From the NCBI GenBank assembly GCA_030490835.1, contig CM059971.1:69706224-69770223 (forward strand): a stretch of 64,000 nucleotides of DNA. Direction: 5' to 3'. A model generated the notes under the pieces. The model made no database searches. It saw only the letters and a program-made list of their open reading frames with translations, and was not told the origin of the DNA. Source of the DNA: Annona cherimola (Eukaryota; Streptophyta; Magnoliopsida; Magnoliales; Annonaceae). Position 1 is the first letter of the stretch. Each line of letters starts with the position of its first letter. Shown piece after piece: positions 49,205 through 59,743 of the stretch. A program made the position numbers and the translations under genes.

Positions 49205-49466
49205 AGAGAATACAATAGTGGAACCCAAGTCACAAGGAGTGTGAGCTTGGAAGAGTGGAGTAGGGAGATTGCCCGAACCACTATAAAAATTCTTGTCTAC
49301 TTGATTTTATTTCTGCTCTCTACATTGCTTTGCTTTCCATTGTGTTTCTTCATTCAAGGGAATTGAACTTACAAGGGGTTAAGTTTTTAAGTTACCAAAG
49401 AAATTTTTTACCCCCCCAATTCACCCCTCCCCTCTTGGGTTTTGCCATCAATTCGGGACCAACAAG

Positions 49467-49478
49467 TGGTATCAGAGC
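49467..49478 (+). other. Primer-binding site (initiator tRNA-Met)
   Basis: TGGTATCAGAGC two bases after the 5' LTR is the standard plant Copia site, complementary to the 3' end of initiator tRNA-Met, where minus-strand DNA synthesis starts. The same sequence occurs at 55834-55845 after the 3' LTR, which is unusual. Confidence 0.95.
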
Positions 49479-49513
49479 AGGTCTTTGAATTGAATCAAAG
49501 AGATCTTATTATC

Positions 49514-52500
49514 ATGGCATCCCAATCTACTTTTGTTCCCGCTTTTGCTGAAGGCCAATCTTTCACAAGGCCACCATTGTTTGATGGGAACAACTTTGGT
49601 TATTGGAAGCTTCGTATGAAGCAACTCATCATGGCTACCGATATGGACTCTTGGATTGCTATCCAATATGGAGTAACTTTGCCTTTAGATGAAAGAGTTT
49701 TCAAATGGACCGAAGAGGAAGTAAGAACTGTGAAGAGCAATGCTAAGGCTATGAACTCACTATTTTGTGCTCTTACAGCTTCTGAGTATGATAGAGTATC
49801 TTCTTGTCTAACTGCAAAAGAAATATGGGATACTCTAACATCTATTTATGAAGGAACCTCCCAAGTCCAAGGGACTAGGAGAAATATTCTAATAGGAGAA
49901 CTGGAAAGCTTTAGAATGTTAGAAACAGAAAATATTTCTGAGATGTTTGCTAGATTCTCTAAAATTACTAAAGCTTTAAAAGGTCTTGGAAAAGCTATCT
50001 CTGAATCCGAGCAGGTTATGAAGATATTAAGAGCTCTACCGGATTCATGGACTCCAAATATTACAGTTATTGAAGAAGTCAAAGACCTCGACACATTAAA
50101 GCTTGAAGATCTAATTAGCTCATTAATGTCACATGAGCTAATTAAGAAAAGGAACGAAGAGAATCACAAAGGAAAGAAAATCATTGCTCTAAAAGCGGCA
50201 CACAACTCAGAGGAATCAACCTCTTTATTTCACAACGATGATGAGGACATTGCACTGCTCACTCACAAATTCTGAAAGTTTGTAAGAAAAGAAAGAAACT
50301 TGAAAGACTCAAAAGAAAGACCACGACGAATGAAGAAGAAGGAGTCAACCAAGTGCTACAGATGCGGGGGCGTAGGACATATGCAAGTTCAATGTCCTAC
50401 ACCGGAAGAAAGGCCAAAGGAGAGTCATGAAGGCAGAAAATACCAAAGGCCAAGAGGAAGAGGCATGTTCGTCAATGAGGAGACTTCATCAACATGCAGC
50501 TCTTCAACCGACGACAATGATGCAGCAAACCGCGCAAGAATATGCTGCATGGCACGAATCGAGCAAGAAGAGGACTTGCTATGCCTAAACACAACTGAAG
50601 TTTTGAAAGAACAATCCACCTCAACAAAATGCACAAGTAATGAAGAGATTTGTTTCAAGGCAAAGGCAAACAACGTATGGTTTATGGACAGTGGTTGTTC
50701 AAGGCATATGACCGGAGAAAGAAGTTTGTTTCATAAACTTAAGCCTTGCAACAACGGAACTGTTGCCTTTGGAAATAATGAAAAAGGTAAAATTAAAGGT
50801 AAATGAAATATTTACAGTAGTTCAAATGCATGCATGGAGGATGTTTTGTTTGTTGAAGGACTCAAGCACAATTTAATGAGCATTAGCCAATTATGTGATA
50901 AAGGATATAAGGTTGTGTTTGAATCATCTATATGCAATGAACATATTATGTTTAGTGGAAAAAGACATGAAAATGTATATTTGGTTTCACTTGATGAACT
51001 AAATGGTCAATGTCTAATGGTCATTGATAATTATTCATGGGTTTGGCATAAAAGGCTTGGACATATAAACATGAAAAATATAAAGACCCTATGGAAAAAG
51101 AGTTTGGTAGAAGGCTTGCCTAAGCTGAAATATGCCAAAGACAAAATTTGCAAGGCATGTCAATTATCTAAACAACCAAAGATGTCTTTTTCTACCAAAA
51201 AGGAGATATCCACCACAAGGCCACTTGAATTGCTACACATGGATCTATATGGGTCATCCGACATTTTAACCATTGGTGGAAAGAAATATGTATTTGTGAT
51301 TGTTGATGACTTTTCAAGATTTACATGGATAATTCTCTTAGCTAGCAAAGATGAAGCCTTCTCTATGTTTTCAACTTTTGTTAACTTGGTGGAAAATGAA
51401 AAACAAAATACCATCATGTCTATAAGGAGTGACCATGGTGGTGAATTTGAGAACAAACGGTTCATAGAATTATGTAATGAAAAAGGAATTCATCACACAT
51501 TTTCTGCACCAAGAACTCCACAACAAAATGGAGTAGTTGAAAGGAAAAATAGAACCATACAAGAGATGGCTAGAACAATGCTAAATGAGAGCAAATTATC
51601 CAAGAAGTTTTGGGGTGAAGCTGTGAGCACAGCTTGTCATGTTCTAAATCGAGTTACCATTAGAGCAATCTTGAAAAAGACCCCATATGAGTTATGGAAA
51701 GGAAGGAAACCAAACATATCTTATTTTCATGCATTTGGATGCACATGCTATGTTCTGAACAATGGAAAAACCAACTTGGGAAAACTTGATGCTAAAAGCG
51801 ATGAGGCTATATTCCTTAGTTATTCATCAAATAGCAAAGCATATAGAGTATTCAATAAACGAAACCAAGTTGTAGAAGAATCCATACATGTTGTTTTTGA
51901 TGAAACTAACCCATGTTACAAAAGAAAAGATGATTTAAGTGATGCAGATGATATAGCAAGCAATTTTGAAAAACTGCATGTAGAGAAGCAAGAAGATTCC
52001 ATGGAGGAAAGGGTAAGTGAAGGTAATAATTCTTACAAACCTCCAATCTGACTTGAAATTCAAACATGCACATCCAATTGAACAAGTTATAGAAAATGTG
52101 TATGAAGGTGTAAAAACTAGAAGGTCAAAGCAAAATGTTTGTGGACAATATGCTTTTGTATCCAAGATTGAACCTTCTAACATTGAACAAGCTCTTAATG
52201 ATGAAAACTGGTTTATAGCAATGCAAGAAGAGCTAAATTAATTTGAAAGAAATCAAGTTTGGCACCTCGTTCCTAGACCAAATGATTGTACTGTTATTGG
52301 CACCAAGTGGGTCTTTAGGAATAAATTAGATGAAAGTGGACTAGTAGTAAGAAATAAAGCTAGACTTGTGGCAAAGGGATACTCACAAGAAGAAGGAATA
52401 GATTTTGAAGAATCCTATGCCCCGGTTGCTAGATTGGAAGCAATTCGCATATTACTAGCTTTTGCATCTCACTAGCTTTTGCATCTCACATGAACTTTAA

Positions 52501-53713
52501 ACTGTTTCAAATGGATGTTAAAAGTGCATTTTTGAATGGTCTTATAAATGAAGAGGTGTATGTAGAACAACCACCTGGATTTGAGGAAAAGGATCAATCT
52601 AAATTTGTATACAAATTAACCAAAGCATTATATGGACTAAAACAAGCTCCAAGAGCTTGATATGATAGACTAAGCAAGTTTCTGATTGATCATGATTTTC
52701 AAAAAGGAAAGGTAGACACCACTTTGTTTATCAAGTATAAAGAAAAGGACATTTTAATTATTCAAATTTATGTTGATGATATCATTTTCGGTGCTACTAA
52801 TGAATCTCTTTGTCAAGAATTTTCTGAGCTTATGCAGAAAGAATTTGAGATGAGCATGATGGGAGAGCTAAACTTCTTCCTTGGACTGCAAATCAAGCAA
52901 TTAAATGAAGGAATCTTCATTAACCAGTCCAAATACATCAAGGAAATGCTCAAAAAGTTTGGCATGGAGAACAGCAAAGGAGCAAACACGCCTATGAGCT
53001 CAACAATCAAAATGGACAAAGATGAGAAGGGCAAATTAGATAATTTAAAATTGTATAGAAGCATGATAGGCTCATTATTGTATTTAACTGCTTCTAGGCC
53101 TGATATTCTGTTTAGTGTGTGTATGTGCTCTAGATTTCAATCATGCCCAAAAGAATCACACTTGGTAGCTGTGAAAAGAATTTTCAGATACCTAGTAGAC
53201 ACTACCACTTTAGGGCTGTGGTATCCAAAGGGCTCTAATTTTGATCTAATCGGCTACTCGGATGCGGATTTTGCCGGTTACAAAGTAGATAGAAAGAGCA
53301 CTAGTGGAACGTGTCAGTTTCTTGGAAGCATGATAGTTTCATGGTTTTCAAGAAAACAAACTAGTGTTGCTCTATCTACGGCAGAAGCCGAATATATTGC
53401 CGCCGGGAGCTGTTGTGCCCAATTACTTTGGATGAAACAGCAACTAAGGGACTATGGCATGGATTTTCAAAATATACCTATCAAACGTGATAATACTAGT
53501 GCCATATGTTTAACCAAGAATCCAGTCTTGCATTCTAGGACCAAACATATAGACCTTAGACATCATTTTATTAGAGAACATGTAGAAAATCATGACATAA
53601 GTTTGGAATATGTAAGAACAGAGGATCAAATTGCTGATATATTCACTAAACCCCTAGCAAAAGAAGCATTTTATAAGATTAGAAATGACATGGGAATGAT
53701 TGACTTAGGCTAG
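49514..53713 (+). pseudogene. Copia gag-pol polyprotein (disrupted)
   Basis: The likely start is ATG 49514 ('MASQSTFVPAF'). Gag (DUF4219/UBN2 type) spans 49514-50275. A CCHC zinc knuckle ('CYRCGGVGHMQVQC') lies near 50356-50400. The protease site 'WFMDSGCSRHMTG' (DSG) is at 50675-50715. Integrase has the zinc-binding 'WHKRLGHI...KICKACQ' (51040-51160) and DDE residues in 'LLHMDLYGS', 'RSDHGGEF' and 'NGVVERKNR' (51230-51560). RT has 'YVDDIIFG' at 52769-52792. RNase H has 'GYSDADFAG' and 'STAEAEYIA' (53240-53400), ending at 53713. Breaks: in-frame stops at 50273-50275, 50804-50806, 52239-52241 and 52658-52660, a frame change near 52040, and a 17-bp tandem duplication at 52456-52489. It cannot make full-length protein. 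Confidence 0.95.
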
Positions 53714-53819
53714 CATAAACTTAGGGGGAGCATCTGTTTAGGGGGAGCAATCCCACCTATCTCTTTCTTTACCCTATAAATTTTTGATATATTGACAAAA
53801 AGGGGGAGAAGAGCAGAAT

Positions 53820-53920
53820 TTGAGTCCAAATGAATCCAAAAGGGGAGAAGAGTAGGATATGCTTGCATGGAGAAGAGTAGGATATGGTTAGGGAGAAGAG
53901 TAGGATATGCTTGCATGAGC
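53820..53920 (+). repeat. Short tandem repeats before the polypurine tract
   Basis: Units of GGGAGAAGAGTAGGATATG(C/G)TTGCATG recur two to three times between gag-pol and the 3' LTR, with additional AGGGGGAG runs at 53728-53750 and 53803-53812. These fit duplicated polypurine-type sequence. Confidence 0.75.
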
Positions 53921-54009
53921 TTAAGTGTGATAAAATTTCAAAATGCAAAAATGAGCATGTTATTTAAGCAATTGAAAGGTATCCACTCAAATCGGTTTTG
54001 TCAATCATC

Positions 54010-54022
54010 AAAAAGGGGGAGA
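54010..54022 (+). other. Polypurine tract of the Copia element
   Basis: AAAAAGGGGGAGA lies immediately upstream of the 3' LTR and would prime plus-strand DNA synthesis. Confidence 0.93.
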
Positions 54023-54023
54023 T

Positions 54024-55831
54024 TGTTGGAAATATGTGGAAAACAAGTTAAATCTATGTTTTGATGATTAACAAATCAATTTGAGTAAGTCTTGACTACT
54101 AATATGTTTGTGGATATGTTTAAGGGATATACATTTGAAGAACATAAAGTATGGAAGGCCAAGTCGTACCCCAAGTCGACTCAAAGATCGACTTCAAAGA
54201 GCCAAAACCGTCCAGAGTTGAAAATGGGAGAAGAGCAAGTGAAGTCGCAGGCCAAGTCGACTCCACTTGCGACTTGGGAAGCCAAGTCGCAGACGAAGTC
54301 GACTCCAGCATCGACTTCAGACGGGAGAAACTCTCCAGAGTCGAATTCGGGACAGCGAAGTGCCGAAGTCGCATCCCAAGTCGACTCCACGTGCGACTTG
54401 AGGTGAAGTCGCAGATGAAGTCGACTCCGACATGGACTTGGATCGGGCAGAAGAGATTTTTCAGAAGACAAGCTGGAATAAATGATTTCAAGATCAACAT
54501 TAAGATTCTCAAGTCCAAGGCAAAGCTCCAAGCATATTTTCAATATATGAATATTAATGAATCAAAGGCAAAATCAACTAATACAAAGTCTCCAAGATTC
54601 ACAAGGTCTACAAAGAAGAAGAACAATCCAAGTTCAAGCAAGATGTATAAACCAAGAAGACTGTTCGAGATCAAGACTTATGAGTTCAAAGGTTTGCAAA
54701 TCATTGAGCTAATGAAAGCAAGACACAATGATCCAAAAAGTAATACAAAAATGCAAAAGAACTAAAGGCATGGAGAAGACTAAGCAAAAGAACCAAGCAT
54801 TTTCAAGTTTCAAGTTCATGAAGCCAACTGTCGAGGTGAAGTCGCACCTGAAGTCGACTTCACCTGCGACTTGGGTCAAGTCGATGCCCAAGTCGACCTA
54901 ATCTGGAACTTGAAGTTGCTACGGAGAAGCGAAGTTGCACCCGAAGTCGACTCCATCTGCGACTTGGGAGAAGTCGCATCCGAAGTCGACTCCGACTGCG
55001 ACTTGGGTCGCAACGGTCGGATTTTATTCGAACGTTGGCGCATTTAATGCGCGCCACCAACCCTCTAACGTTCGGATTCCCTCCAAAATTATAAAAGGGA
55101 GTTAATGTGGACGAGGGAAGTAGCTGAGATTCATTAAGTGAGCATAACTCCTATCTACAAGAGCTTTAAAGAGATCAAGTCATTCAAGGAGGAAGAACTT
55201 TGCTTCAAAACTGCAAGAGCTTTGTTTCAGATTCTTCAAAGCCTACTACAAGTTCTTCTCTGCGCCAAACTGCTTCTACACAACTGTAAAGTGTAGTTTC
55301 TTTTATTATTTCTTTGTTTGTATTGAACTTGATCTAGCTTGGGTAGCTAAGATCAAGTGAAAGCAAAGTAGTGTGTGATTGGAGTGGAACTCATCACCTA
55401 CTTGTGCTGAGATTTGTTGAGGCCCCCTAGAGCTAGAATCTAGAAGAGAGCAAGAGGCTCTGGTTGTTAATGCCCCCTAGAGCTGGAATCTAGAAGAGAG
55501 CAAGAGGCTCTAATTGTATATGCCCCCTAGAGCTAGAATCTAGAAGAGAGCAAGAGGCTATAATTGTATTGAGAGAATACAATAGTGGAACCCAAGTCAC
55601 AAGGAGTGTGAGCTTGGAAGAGTGGAGTAGGGAGATTGCCCGAACCACTATAAAAATTCTTGTCTACTTGATTTTATTTCTGCTCTCTACATTGTTTTGC
55701 TTTCCATTGTGTTTCTTCATTCAAGGGAATTGAACTTACAAGGGGTTAAGTTTTTAAGTTACCAAAGAAATTTTTTACCCCCCCAATTCACCCCTCCCCT
55801 CTTGGGTTTTGCCATCAATTCGGGACCAACA
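54024..55831 (+). repeat. 3' LTR of the Copia element
   Basis: Aligns without gaps to 47657-49464. Differences seen by eye include the bases near 54084, 54094, 54159, 54544, 54605, 54680, 54831, 54848, 54936 and 55694. No insertion or deletion was seen. Confidence 0.97.
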
Positions 55832-55899
55832 AGTGGTATCAGAGCAGGTCTTTGAATTGAATCAAAGAGATCTTATTATCATGGCATCCCAATCTACTT
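55832..55899 (+). repeat. 68-bp copy of the Copia 5' internal region after the 3' LTR
   Basis: This repeats 49465-49532 exactly: the two spacer bases, the primer-binding site, the leader and the first gag codons (ATG at 55881). After 55899 similarity stops and LINE-side sequence begins. The second LTR is therefore also the 5' LTR of a truncated second copy, i.e. a tandem LTR-internal-LTR-internal' arrangement. Confidence 0.95.
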
Positions 55900-57110
55900 C
55901 CGTTCCCTCTTTCTTTGGCCTTCCTCATTCCCATTGACCCTTAGTAGCTGGTTTCTTCTTTCCTCTTCCTTCTTGCCCTCCTCTAATTTATATTCCCTAT
56001 GGCTCCCCATATTTTCCTTCCCTTTTATGTTTTCCAACTGCTCTGGCTAGCAAGTGTCCCCCATTTTACTTTGGTTTCCCTTATCATTCCCTCCTTCTAT
56101 TAGTGTTGGCATAAAGACTTCTCTACTTCTTGAAATTTCTTCTAAAGCATTTCTTCCTTTTGTTACCCTCTTGCTTTCCTTTCTGGATACATTCACTTCT
56201 TCTCTTGCAGCTTCACCTTCTTTCCTACTAATCCATAACTAGTTACCTCTTACCTCTCCTGAAATATATTTTCTTGATTCTACCCATTAGCTTCTCCCAA
56301 TTCCCCCCTTAGGACCAGCTAGTTTGAATCCCACCTGTAAATGACTTCTATAAGATAATTCTAATTCTGGCAATTTATTCTTCTCTTCTGTCTCCTCCGA
56401 GCATTCCTTATATGCATGTCCCATGTCCACACAGGCAACTTTTCATATTGAAAATTACGCCAACATCTATACTGGTTATCCTCTTGAATGAATATGCCTC
56501 TCCTGAGAGGTCTCCTTGTGTCTAGCTTAACTTTAATTTTTAGGTCATTCCCTAATGTTGCAATCTCTAAGCACCTGTCGAATGAGTTTCCAACCAGTCT
56601 ACCCACCGTTTCCTTCTCAAGCAAAGCTGGGACATCACGAATGTGAATCCAAAAGGGTGAACGAGTTATTGATATCTCCTCGAAAGTTATAGAGTGTTTT
56701 ATCTCCACGAAGAGAACTACATTTCTATCATATAACCAAGGTCTTCCATTCAAAATCATCTTCATATCATCTTCCGATCCAAAAGCCACCAAATATAAGT
56801 TTTCCCCCAAATCTATGAATGAAAACAGATCCCTACTCTTCTATACCTTACACATCGTGGCTTTAAACACTTCCTTCTTGTAGTTCTTTGCAGTCTAAAC
56901 TGAGTATAAGAAAACCGCTTTTCCTTCCGGATTAATATGCTCCCTGCATCCCCTGTATATTTTCAATGTTTGCATTTATTCGGCTAGCATCTCCTCTTCT
57001 TCTCCCTACATGGTATCCATCCTTTTGTCTCACCTTCTATTGCCACACTAAGCTGCTACCCAATTATGAAATCCTTTCCTCTCGACTGATTACAGCCCGC
57101 GAAAATTCAC
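55900..57110 (-). pseudogene. LINE ORF1 (DUF4283 and zinc knuckle), disrupted
   Basis: On the minus strand, the region from about 57110 to 56811 contains a decayed N-terminus ('NYKKEVFKATMCKV', 'RDLFSFIDL'). The open part at 56361-56810 continues 'GENLYLVAFGSEDDMKMILNGRPW' style DUF4283 sequence ('LNGRPWLYDRN', 'SPFWIHIRDVPALL', 'RCLEIATLG'). A zinc knuckle follows near 56370-56430 ('MGHAYKEC' after a frame change). DUF4283-plus-knuckle proteins are the gag-like RNA-binding ORF1 of plant LINEs. Below 56290 the C-terminal tail becomes T-rich or Ser/Lys-like and unreadable down to 55900, where the Copia copy begins. Stops near 56850 and 56895 and the frame change at the knuckle make it a pseudogene. 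Confidence 0.8.
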
Positions 57111-57179
57111 CTTCCGTAATCCACTGGGATAAGGAAAATCTAGGGATTTCATTTTGTCTCCCTCTTAGTTGAGCATCAC

Positions 57180-58418
57180 ATTTGTATTTAAAGTACTTTT
57201 ACTTGAATATATTACAATATCCTTTCAAAAATATATATAACAATATAATAAGAGAAGTTGTTAAACATTTTTTCAGAAAGATCTTAGAAGGGTTAAACCT
57301 TTTAATGGATACAAAGTGTCCCTTGATTAAAGTAATCAAAATCACGGGTCCACAGAGGTCTCATACCATTCAGGATATCATGCCACCATTCCCGCCCACT
57401 GGATTTTTGGTTTTGCAAATGACCCCCAAATTTTTACAACTTTGCAATTTATGTTTGATAACTATCAATTTTGCAAATGACCCCCTAGATATTTTTTTAT
57501 TACTTTTTATTTTTATCTTTGCAAAAATGCAAATTCCTCCCACGGCTAACGCTTGTTCTGCCAGGGCATCCTTGTCAGCATTTTGATTTTGGACGTATAA
57601 TTGTCAGGATCGTTGGAGGAATCTCTAGAAAATGCAAAATTGCAAAAAACTCGAGTCATTCGCAAAGTGGTTCATCTTTGGGCTCTTTGGTACATGGTCA
57701 TACCATTGGATAGATCCCCTCGTTTCCGGCCCACACGACTGCCTTTTTTACCAAAAAAGAAAAAAAAAAAACTGCTCAGTGCTTTTCAAAAGAAGCTCAA
57801 ACCATGTTAATTAAAAAACACAAAACCCAATCATCAACAAAAATTAGCTTAAAAAATCCATGCCATCAATCCTCACGTCTACCATCATGTATAAGACCCT
57901 CAAACATACGTCCATTCGCAGGCCCGCTCATTATTCGCAGTCCAGAGTAACCAAAATATTCTATGCTACTTTTTTTTTTTTTTTTTTTTGGGTATTAACT
58001 ATTGCGTAAAAAGGCAGCGACGCGTGGTCGCCGACAACGCCGGTCCATGTTCGAATTTAGTCGGGGGCAGTTGTCTCCTGCTGTTTATCGGTGGAGTTTT
58101 GTGGGTTTTGATATTTACAGAGGGAAGTTTATAGTCTTCCTTAAGATAGGTAAGGTAATGTTATCTTTGCATTGAACGGGCTTGATATGTAACAGCGATG
58201 TCACGATTCTAATATACGATACCAATTGAAAAACTATTGTGTAAAAAAATTCATAAAATCCACATTAATTAATAAAACTCTTCCGAACCGTACATCCTTA
58301 TAAATATATCTTTAGCTACATGCGTACATATATATAATGGATTATCCAACCATCACGACATAACATCAGCCCCCAACCTTCTCCAGCAGCATCGACACCC
58401 CCCCTACCCCCGCCTGGC
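57180..58418. other. Spacer between the LINE 5' end and the cystatin gene
   Basis: AT-rich to mixed DNA. At 57400-57490 two phrases 'TTTTGCAAATGACCCCC' repeat 65 bp apart, resembling the ends of a degraded MULE-type element. A 20-base T run lies at 57970-57989, and 58010-58140 is GC-richer. The 134-codon ORF at 57182-57586 shows no family. The cystatin 3' untranslated region must lie just below 58418. Confidence 0.5.
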
Positions 58419-58835
58419 TCAGCGGCCGGCGGCAGGCTGAAACGACAGCATTTCCCTTGAATGCAACCAGGCCTTGACGACGACGACGGCCTCGTACTCT
58501 TTCTTCACGCCGCGTGCTTCCGCCTCAATCTTCAGGTAGTATTTTATCCCTGATACCACCTGCCGCTCTGCCTCGAAGACGCGGCGGAATCGGAGCGTCC
58601 CCTTCGCCTGCTTCTTGTTGTATTCGTCGACGCAGAAACGCCCCAGCGACTGGACCTCCGTGTTGGATTCCACGTCCGGCACCTTCTCCCGCCCACCCAC
58701 CACCGCCTTCTTGGCCGCCGGCGGGGTGGCCGCGGGGGAGATGCCGGTGGATGAGTTGTCTACGTCGCCGGCAGAAGACGAAGAAACCAAAAGGAGGAGG
58801 AGAAGGGAAGCGAGGGAGAGAAACGAGGATCCCAT
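58419..58835 (-). CDS. Phytocystatin (secreted cysteine protease inhibitor), 138 aa
   Basis: It encodes a plant cystatin, a tight reversible inhibitor of papain-like cysteine proteases. I chose the ATG at 58833-58835 because it opens directly into a signal peptide (residues 1-22, 'SLASLLLLLLVSSSSA') and has a favourable ATGG context; an in-frame ATG 13 codons upstream adds an implausible charged leader. After a Ser/Pro/Ala linker (24-43) come the family landmarks: N-terminal Gly-Gly (47-48), the phytocystatin helix 'LGRFCVDEYN' (64-73), the first-loop 'QVVSG' (92-96) and the second-loop Trp (123, 'KAW'). It deviates from the common pattern with Gly65/Cys68 in the helix motif and Ala instead of Pro before Trp. 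There is a single exon and no C-terminal extension. GC-rich codons contrast with the surroundings. It probably acts in the secretory pathway, vacuole or apoplast, in protease control or defence. It is the only gene here that looks intact. Confidence 0.9.
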   Translation of the reverse strand: MGSSFLSLASLLLLLLVSSSSAGDVDNSSTGISPAATPPAAKKAVVGGREKVPDVESNTEVQSLGRFCVDEYNKKQAKGTLRFRRVFEAERQVVSGIKYYLKIEAEARGVKKEYEAVVVVKAWLHSREMLSFQPAAGR

Positions 58836-59743
58836 GGAATTGCCTGTAAGAAACGCGTTTTTTCCCCAAAACACCGAAATGATTTTTCGCTACGACTACG
58901 ACGGAAGATCGAAAGGACACGGTACTTATTGATGATCATGGCTCCTATACAATCGGATGTACTAATTCTACCATACGTCGGCAACAAATTTTCAATCTGT
59001 ATGTTAAATTTAAAAATCAACACCGTCCATATTTCTTTCCAAAACATAGATAAATAATTTATTCAATATGTAATTATCTAGAACAGGAGAGATGGAATTT
59101 CCAGAATGTTGAATTTTATGTGGTAATGATGCAATGGGATATAGATGGTGGATGTAAGGGATGGTGCGGCTCAGCTGACCGTACCGAAATACTTACTGCT
59201 ATTTCAGCGGCTTCGGGTGCACATTTCACGGTGCCAACAGCATTTGTTCAGTCGATGTGCGTGCCTGCGTGAGGCTATCTCCGTCTGCATTTACGGATTC
59301 TGACCTTTCTTTTCTTTTCCAGCAAGTATTTTCCCTTCTGCACGGAAGAAGGTTTCATGTGACAAGTGCTTAGGTTAGTGGTAATATATTTGGGCATAAG
59401 TTTTCGAAGTTTATTGTTGGAATTTTTATTACAGCTAGGTTCAGAATTGTATACCCTATAACACCACAAAAAAGAAGAAGATTTTAACGTAGAAGCTCAA
59501 CATTATAAAAATATTTAACTCCCTAAATAGATAATAAATATTTATTGAATTCAAAATGCATGAAATTGCATTTTGTAGCTGATGGACGATTTGGATTTCT
59601 TCAAAGTAGGGCTTAGTTATCGATCTTAGAATGTGTGTTACCGGGGGGCAGGTGGTCTGAGGAGTTTGTTAAATTTTTTATTACTTCTCCGAACGGTTGG
59701 CAAGCGGACGCCCCTGATAATGTGGGTTGAAGTTAGTTTACCC
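58836..59743. other. Upstream region of the cystatin gene and spacer
   Basis: This holds the likely 5' untranslated region and promoter of the cystatin gene on the minus strand. No canonical TATA box is certain; 'TTGTATAGG' on the minus strand near 58945-58955 is a weak candidate. Beyond 59050 nothing is recognised. Confidence 0.45.

Larger units (their letters stand above)
47657..49464 (+). repeat. 5' LTR of the Copia element
   Basis: It begins TGTTGGAAATATGTGG and ends GGGACCAACA. It holds two blocks rich in AAGTCGAC and GCGACTT words (47800-48070 and 48465-48650), a TATA-like box, and three 50-bp direct repeats. The 3' LTR is offset by exactly 6367 bp. ORFs across the LTR (for example 47784-48398) come from this repeat composition and are not element genes. 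Confidence 0.97.
47657..55831 (+). mobile_element. Ty1/Copia LTR retrotransposon, probably Sirevirus-type, full length but disabled
   Basis: Two 1808-bp LTRs (47657-49464 and 54024-55831) enclose a primer-binding site, one gag-pol reading frame in Copia order (Gag, protease, integrase, RT, RNase H) and a polypurine tract. The LTRs begin TGTTGG and end CCAACA. By eye I counted about ten substitutions between them, so insertion is recent. Several polypurine-like runs before the 3' LTR (near 53728, 53803, 53839 and 54010) resemble the multiplied tracts described for Sireviruses. The element lies in the LINE and is followed by 68 bp of its own internal 5' sequence (55832-55899), so no simple target duplication can be read. 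Confidence 0.95.
38891..57110 (-). mobile_element. One LINE retrotransposon split by a hAT and a Copia insertion
   Basis: Reading the minus strand from high to low coordinates gives the parts of a plant LINE in the expected order: ORF1 with DUF4283 and a zinc knuckle (57110-about 56290), the end of the endonuclease and the RT (47445-45026), then zf-RVT, RNase H and a short A-run (40285-38891). The gaps are filled by a Copia element (47657-55899) and a hAT (40286-45017). Joined across the hAT the reading is continuous: 'FKWCIGN' before it is followed by 'EKKIRFFQDNW' after it. The first part of the endonuclease is not seen. All frames contain stops and shifts. Confidence 0.8.

Noticed and set aside
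57182..57586. 134-codon plus-strand ORF
   Set aside because: No recognisable domain, hydrophobic low-complexity sequence from AT-rich DNA, no supporting context.
58514..58932. ORFs of 95-131 codons overlapping the cystatin gene in other frames
   Set aside because: Shadows of a GC-rich coding region; only the 58419-58835 frame has a recognised family and a signal peptide.
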